NCBI GenBank assembly: GCA_944390685.1
Contig: CALXQL010000011.1
Coordinates: 1 to 53,555, forward strand
Length of the DNA stretch: 53,555 nucleotides
Reading direction: 5' to 3'
From: an uncultured Alphaproteobacteria bacterium
Lineage (GTDB): Bacteria; Pseudomonadota; Alphaproteobacteria; Rs-D84; CACZYB01
Shown: piece after piece, positions 49,103-53,555 of the stretch
How the letters are laid out: each line of letters begins with the position of its first letter
Position numbering within the stretch: the first letter of the stretch is position 1
Translations under genes and position numbers: made by a program
Notes under the pieces: model-generated
The model's input: the letters and a program-made list of their open reading frames with translations, nothing else
What the model was told of the DNA's origin: nothing
Databases searched by the model: none

Positions 49103-50164
49103 TCAATTGTGTAATAAATTTTTTCTTGAATGATATTGATCTATCAATAAATCAAATGTTTTAATATATTGATTTATTAAAGAGGAAACCAAGAAATTTT
49201 GAGCTTGATTATAAGCATTTTCAATAATCTTGTTTTTCTCTTCTTCAGTTAAATTTAATACCTCTTTTAATTTTTTTCTAAAAAGATAAGTATCATTTCG
49301 TGGGACAATAAAGCCATTTACCCCATCTTTTATAAATTCCAAAGCTATAGAATTATGAAGAGTGATGACAATTTTTTTTGCAAGCCAAGCTTGTAATATA
49401 TTCTTATGAAGTTCAATATCATCAAAAGTCAATATAGCTAAATCGGAAAGTTTCAAAGCCTCAAAAGATTTATCAATATCATGAATAAACCTTGATCTAG
49501 CTTTCATATTGACACGTGAAGCATAATCATAAATATGTTCTTCATCTTTACCAAAGCCAGCAATAAAGAAATACCTATCTTGAATTGAAGAAACCACTTC
49601 AAACATATTTTCAAAACCAATATTCTTTTTAAAAGTTCCCGCAATATAAATAATTTTTGATTTCTCAGGTATAAAAAAATCTCGTTTAGAAAAAGGCTTT
49701 ACATTAACATATTCATAAATAATGGGAGGAAGATAAAAAGCTTTAGCCCCACTAAATCCATTATTTTTTACATAATCAAGAACTCTTTCCAAATTTGTCA
49801 TGATATAATCAGACTTATCAAAATGTTCCATATTTTCACATTCATTTACAAAAGAGATACTAACGAAATTACCTGACACAGCATGTTTTCTAGCATCCCT
49901 ACCCCATTTAATGACAATATCAGGTTGAACTTTTGAAACAAACCTTAATATGAATAATTTATTGAGGAATTTTTTAAATTTTCCTTTTTTAATATTTTTC
50001 CAAAAAACTATATTAGAAATATTGGAAATACCTTCCAAATCAGTATTAAAAGATGTAATGAACTCTTGCTTAATCCCATATTGATGCAAAGCAAATATCA
50101 ATTCCATAATAGTTTTTTTATGATTGGCAAAATATTCTCCATCAATAAAATGTAAAATCTTCAT
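49103..50164 (-). CDS. GT-B glycosyltransferase (group 1-like)
   Basis: The 353-residue protein has a Rossmann-type N-domain (MKILHFIDGEYFANHKKTIM) and a C-domain with IIYIAGTFKKNIGFENMFEV, YFFIAGFGKDEEHIYDYA, LKLSDLAILTFDDIELHKNIL QAWLAK and IKDGVNGFIVPRND, the nucleotide-sugar site of family 4 enzymes. It is convergent with pgsA with no gap and divergent from tsaC. The acceptor is unknown; surface glycan synthesis is likely. Confidence 0.82.
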   Translation of the reverse strand: MKILHFIDGEYFANHKKTIMELIFALHQYGIKQEFITSFNTDLEGISNISNIVFWKNIKKGKFKKFLNKLFILRFVSKVQPDIVIKWGRDARKHAVSGNFVSISFVNECENMEHFDKSDYIMTNLERVLDYVKNNGFSGAKAFYLPPIIYEYVNVKPFSKRDFFIPEKSKIIYIAGTFKKNIGFENMFEVVSSIQDRYFFIAGFGKDEEHIYDYASRVNMKARSRFIHDIDKSFEALKLSDLAILTFDDIELHKNILQAWLAKKIVITLHNSIALEFIKDGVNGFIVPRNDTYLFRKKLKEVLNLTEEEKNKIIENAYNQAQNFLVSSLINQYIKTFDLLIDQYHSRKNLLHN

Positions 50165-50238
50165 AAATCAAACCATTTGTAATTGGTTAATAATTATTAT
50201 ATAATACAAGAAAAAATCAAACTAATCAAGGTGAAATA

Positions 50239-50883
50239 ATGATTTTTGAAAATAATAAAAACAATATAGAAACATTTATCAAATTAATAAAAGATGACAA
50301 AGTGGTCATATTCCCAACCGATAGCGTTTTTGGTATAGGATGTAATTCATATAATACAAAATCCATTGAAGAAATTTATAATATAAAAAATCGCAATAAA
50401 AATAAAACCTTATTATTGAACCTTCCTAATATAACAAGAATAAAAAAAATTGCCTATGTAAATAAGATTGAAGAATTTTTAATAAAAACATTTATGCCTG
50501 GCCCCCTAACAATAATATTAAAGGTAAAACGTCCCACAAAACTTTCTCCCTATACTATAAAAAATAATGAAATAGGAGTAAGGATACCAAATCTCAAAAC
50601 CCTACAAACGATTTTAAAGAAACTTCCTTACCCACTTATATCGACAAGCTGCAATAAATCAAATGAACCATCAATAAAATCGGCAAGGATGGCAAACAAA
50701 ATTTTTCCACAAATACCAATATTAAATACCAATGAAAAATTAAGTGGCATTCCCTCAACAATAATAAAAGTAGAAAATAAAAACATTATAATTTTACGAA
50801 AAGGCTCTATAAATAAAAATGATATAAAAAAAGCTTTAAAAGAAAGTCCCTATAAAAATTTTACTATTACATATCCTCAATAA
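50239..50883 (+). CDS. tsaC: L-threonylcarbamoyladenylate synthase
   Basis: The 214-residue Sua5/YrdC/TsaC protein makes threonylcarbamoyl-AMP for the t6A37 modification of ANN-decoding tRNAs. Motifs are VVIFPTDSVFGIGCN, KNRNKNKTLLLNL, FMPGPLTIILK, GVRIPN and PLISTSCNKSNEPS, with a short C-terminal extension (TTIIKVENKNIIILRKGSI). It overlaps the convergent hdaA by 17 nt. Confidence 0.93.
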   Translation: MIFENNKNNIETFIKLIKDDKVVIFPTDSVFGIGCNSYNTKSIEEIYNIKNRNKNKTLLLNLPNITRIKKIAYVNKIEEFLIKTFMPGPLTIILKVKRPTKLSPYTIKNNEIGVRIPNLKTLQTILKKLPYPLISTSCNKSNEPSIKSARMANKIFPQIPILNTNEKLSGIPSTIIKVENKNIIILRKGSINKNDIKKALKESPYKNFTITYPQ

Positions 50884-51544
50884 TTTTTTTAATAAAAGGT
50901 ATTGTAATATTTCTTTTTTCTTCAAAGGATAATAAATCCGCCTGTTCCACCAAATATTTAACAGAAGAAGCATTTCTATCAATATTTTTAACAATGAATT
51001 CCACCACATCTGAACTAACCATAATCCCCCTATCCATAAATTGTTTAACAATCAAAGACTTTAACAAATCATCATCTGGGGCATAAATTCTTGCCATAGG
51101 GAAAGTAAGCAACCTAGTTTTCAAATCTGGTATTTCAAATTTTGCATCATTAAATAAAATAGAAGTAGTGAAAAATAACTTGGTATTACATTCCAAAGCA
51201 TAATTTATTATATGAAACAAAATCTCTTCCAAATAATAATCTCCAATAACTTTATCAATATCATCTATAACCAAAGAAGAATTGATAGGCACAATATCAG
51301 AAAACATTTCACCTTTAATTTCATCGACACTATAAACTTTCGCACCAGTTTTTTCACTGAAAAGCCAAGATATATGAGTTTTCCCAGAAGATTTTTCACC
51401 AAAAACGACAACTCCATTTACCCCATACCAATCTGGATAAGTATCAATCCATTCTACAGCTTCAATATTGCAAGGAGATACAAGAAAATCTTCTCTACCT
51501 AATAATCTTCTATTTTCTAATAATAAAGGGAGTTGACGCATCAT
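50867..51544 (-). CDS. hdaA: DnaA regulatory inactivator HdaA
   Basis: The 225-residue DnaA-like AAA+ protein has the N-terminal clamp-binding peptide QLPLLL (about 4-9), Walker A GEKSSGKT (about 49-56), Walker B-like SSLVIDDID and a sensor/lid region, and lacks the DNA-binding domain of DnaA. With the beta clamp it stimulates ATP hydrolysis by DnaA after initiation. It overlaps the upstream DUF2066 gene by 4 nt (ATGA), the alphaproteobacterial arrangement. Confidence 0.9.
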   Translation of the reverse strand: MMRQLPLLLENRRLLGREDFLVSPCNIEAVEWIDTYPDWYGVNGVVVFGEKSSGKTHISWLFSEKTGAKVYSVDEIKGEMFSDIVPINSSLVIDDIDKVIGDYYLEEILFHIINYALECNTKLFFTTSILFNDAKFEIPDLKTRLLTFPMARIYAPDDDLLKSLIVKQFMDRGIMVSSDVVEFIVKNIDRNASSVKYLVEQADLLSFEEKRNITIPFIKKIIEDM

Positions 51545-52524
51545 CGTTTCACAATCAAATAACCATTTTTATTTTGAATATCAAGCCCTGCTTCTTTCAA
51601 AGAATTGATAACAGAATTCAAATCATAATTATAAAATAATTTAAGTTGAGCCTTATTATACTTCAAAGCTTGAACTTCAAAAGATTTTATTGCAGAAATT
51701 TTTGAAATAATTTTTTCCATATCCAACCAATCCATGATACCAGATATAGGAATTAACAAGGAAACAGAATTTGAAAAATCACCCATATCCTGAACATTGA
51801 TATAAGCATCTTTTATTCTAATATTAAGAAGATTATATAATTCATTTTTATCACAAGATGAAGTGAAACTATCTTTTATAGAAAATATTTTATCTTCAAA
51901 CTCTACATCACATAGACCATCTTGAGTTTGTGTTACATTTATAATAATAATATTATTAGCCTTATACAAAGACAACAAAGACTTAAACAATGCTTCATTC
52001 ATATTATCCAAATCAAAGCCCAAAGAATTTTGAGATATGACATCAACAAAAGGAACAACACTATCCAAAATGACCTTATTAAAATCGGAAATATCAAAAT
52101 TTTTATAAATGATTAAAGTTCTAGGAGGTAAATCCTCCAACATTTGTAAATCTTGATTTTTAAGATAATCCAACATCAAATTTTTATTTATCACTACATC
52201 AACCAAAGCAGAATAAGAAGAAGATGTAGTTCTTTCATTATCTAATCTGAAAGATTGAACAAACTTTTCCATATTATAATCATCGGGAATGATGACACTC
52301 TGCAATTCATATGAATTTAATAATCTTTTCAAAACCTTGTTAAAAGCCTCAACCCTAGCCAAAGCCAAAGCCTGTTTTTTAGCTTCACTTGAAGAAAAAG
52401 ATTTATAAGAAACAGGAATATCCTTCACAACGAATAAATCATCAATTGAATTATAAAAAGCAAATGCCCCATTATTGAATGAGAAAAAAGATAAGCACAA
52501 TATCAATATAAAAAACTTTTTCAA
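51541..52524 (-). CDS. DUF2066 exported protein
   Basis: The product has a signal peptide (KKFFILILCLSFFSFNNGAFA) and the DUF2066 layout: SSEAKKQALALARVEAFNKVLKRL, VQSFRLDNERTTSSSYSALVDV and later alternating strands. The TTG at 52524 was preferred because a GAGAGGGG ribosome site lies just upstream of it; the ATG at 52542 precedes that site and has none of its own. It is co-transcribed with hdaA. The family is periplasmic with unknown role. Confidence 0.75.
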   Translation of the reverse strand: MKKFFILILCLSFFSFNNGAFAFYNSIDDLFVVKDIPVSYKSFSSSEAKKQALALARVEAFNKVLKRLLNSYELQSVIIPDDYNMEKFVQSFRLDNERTTSSSYSALVDVVINKNLMLDYLKNQDLQMLEDLPPRTLIIYKNFDISDFNKVILDSVVPFVDVISQNSLGFDLDNMNEALFKSLLSLYKANNIIIINVTQTQDGLCDVEFEDKIFSIKDSFTSSCDKNELYNLLNIRIKDAYINVQDMGDFSNSVSLLIPISGIMDWLDMEKIISKISAIKSFEVQALKYNKAQLKLFYNYDLNSVINSLKEAGLDIQNKNGYLIVKR

Positions 52525-52667
52525 TTTACCCCTCTCATACAAATGATTAATATTGAAAAATATAATAATTTTAAAAAAGATTTATGTCAAGCAATATTAA
52601 GGAACTTTTCCATAATTTAATTGGAATTATAAAGCCTAAAACATAAAACCAAAACGCCAATAAAATC

Positions 52668-52697
52668 TTGACAAATATTTATTGCTTTGTATACAAT
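52668..52697 (+). promoter_or_regulatory. promoter of the LRR gene
   Basis: TTGACA (52668-52673) followed by TATACA at 16 nt or TACAAT at 18 nt; an AGAGGT site lies 6 nt before the GTG start. The TTGACAAAT start is shared with the promoters at 17244-17271 and 34025-34053. Confidence 0.6.
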
Positions 52698-52745
52698 ATA
52701 GATAATTTTAGACACCTATTATAAAAAAATCAAAAGAGGTATAAA

Positions 52746-53555
52746 GTGAAAAAAAATATAAAAAAAGTATATAGAGCAACTACCAATCATATGATAGAAA
52801 TTGATGGTAGAAAATATGATATATATAATTTACCAGCCGGTCTTGTTATAAATGGAGATTTAGATTTATCTGCTTTAGATTTAACTGAACAACCTGATTT
52901 ATCAAAAATTATTATCAATGGAGAATTAAATTTATCTTTTAATCCATTAAAAGAATTAAATCCTAATAGATTACCTAAAATATGTGGTGGTTTAAGCCTA
53001 GGAGGATATAACATAACAACTCAACCTGATTTATCAAAAATTATTGTAAATGGAACATTAGATTTAGTTAATAATAACTTAATGGAAATAAAACAAGAGT
53101 TATTACCACAAGGTATTAAAAAATTATGTTGTGACTATAATTATAGAATAGAAGAACTTGATTTAACAGCTGTAAAAACACTTGAAGAATTAACTTGCGG
53201 TTATTGTAATATAACAAACCTTAAAATACTTCCACAATTAAAATTATTATGGTGTGAAGGCAATAAACATTTAACAAAACTTAATTTAAGTGATGCAAAA
53301 AAACTTGAGAATTTAGCTTGTCATGAATGTGATTTAACAACACTTTTAACAAACTCTGAAAAATTAGAATATATATATTGTAATGATAACAAAAATTTAA
53401 CAAAACTTAATGTAAGAAAAGCTAAAAAACTTAAAACATTAATGTGTTATAATTGCGATTTAAGATTTATTGAAATACTTTCAAAGGAATTAGATGAACT
53501 ATATTGCTCTAATAACCCAAATCTAAATACTCCACCTAAATTATTAGTAAACCCT
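52746..53555 (+). CDS. leucine-rich repeat protein, 3' end beyond window
   Basis: An open frame of 270 codons starts with GTG and runs off the right edge without a stop. The N-terminal part (ATNHMIEIDGRKYDIYNLPA) leads into repeats of the form GLVINGDLDLSALDLTEQPD, then 20-24-residue repeats with Cys (LEELTCGYCNITNLKILPQL, LENLACHECDLTTLLTNS, LKTLMCYNCDLRFIEIL), the LxxLxCxxN/C LRR type. No signal peptide is seen, so it may be cytosolic or exported by another route; LRR proteins of host-associated bacteria are often effectors or adhesins. The product is incomplete here. Confidence 0.75.
   Translation, partial: MKKNIKKVYRATTNHMIEIDGRKYDIYNLPAGLVINGDLDLSALDLTEQPDLSKIIINGELNLSFNPLKELNPNRLPKICGGLSLGGYNITTQPDLSKIIVNGTLDLVNNNLMEIKQELLPQGIKKLCCDYNYRIEELDLTAVKTLEELTCGYCNITNLKILPQLKLLWCEGNKHLTKLNLSDAKKLENLACHECDLTTLLTNSEKLEYIYCNDNKNLTKLNVRKAKKLKTLMCYNCDLRFIEILSKELDELYCSNNPNLNTPPKLLVNP

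Overview
The window is a piece of an AT-rich alphaproteobacterial chromosome. The class call rests on MipZ (the ParA-like FtsZ-positioning ATPase), on an HdaA-type DnaA-like protein carrying a clamp-binding QLPLLL motif next to a DUF2066 gene, and on the style of FtsZ, FtsA, ObgE and LptAB. The very AT-rich, A/T-tract-laden intergenic DNA and prepilins of the GRSIVE type would fit an uncultivated, host-associated lineage, but I cannot place it below class level.

Layout. 1-15 kb is mostly housekeeping: the 5' part of a secreted Cys-containing protein gene, an outer-membrane barrel, comM, rpe, an ABC transporter with a degenerate ATPase, ftsA/ftsQ, rsmE-ligA, lptA-lptB, two tandem paralogous periplasmic coiled-coil proteins, obgE, an HhH-GPD protein and tRNA-Arg. 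15.4-37 kb interleaves host genes (mipZ, ftsZ, tRNA-Phe, accC-accB, traT) with three blocks of podovirus-like genes. Block 1 (16.2-19.7 kb) has a Bbp19-like protein, an LRR-like membrane protein, the nuclease half of the large terminase and the portal. Block 2 (22.4-30.6 kb) has the ATPase half of the terminase, a tail-fibre protein, an internal-virion-like protein, gp12- and gp11-like tail tube proteins, a decoration-like protein, major capsid, scaffold, a degenerate endolysin and a small membrane protein. Block 3 (35.5-37.0 kb) has a second fibre gene and a small partner. 37-53.5 kb returns to chromosomal genes: a MacAB-TolC-type efflux operon, a LysM protein, efp, tRNA-Lys, surface-polysaccharide glycosyltransferases, a pilin, uvrC, pgsA, tsaC, hdaA and the start of an LRR protein.

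How it fits together. The phage-like blocks hold packaging, capsid, tail and lysis-type genes, but in this window no integrase, repressor, replication protein or RNA polymerase. They are dispersed among essential genes, as in gene transfer agents (GTAs) and other domesticated particles. Blocks 2 and 3 share a nearly identical promoter with an operator-like box at the same spacing. Four phage genes (portal, gp11-like, Bbp19-like, first lysis gene) start directly after an intrinsic terminator, which suggests read-through or antitermination control. The terminase is split at its ATPase/nuclease boundary into genes about 4 kb apart on either side of ftsZ. I infer a T7/BPP-1-like GTA or domesticated particle; this is the candidate new system.

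The 0.86-kb gap between the terminase ATPase gene and tRNA-Phe holds two candidate minus-strand structured RNAs with CU-rich, anti-Shine-Dalgarno-like loops. The first 0.65 kb holds a further candidate RNA and a leader whose CU-rich segment is perfectly complementary to the ribosome-binding site of the first gene.
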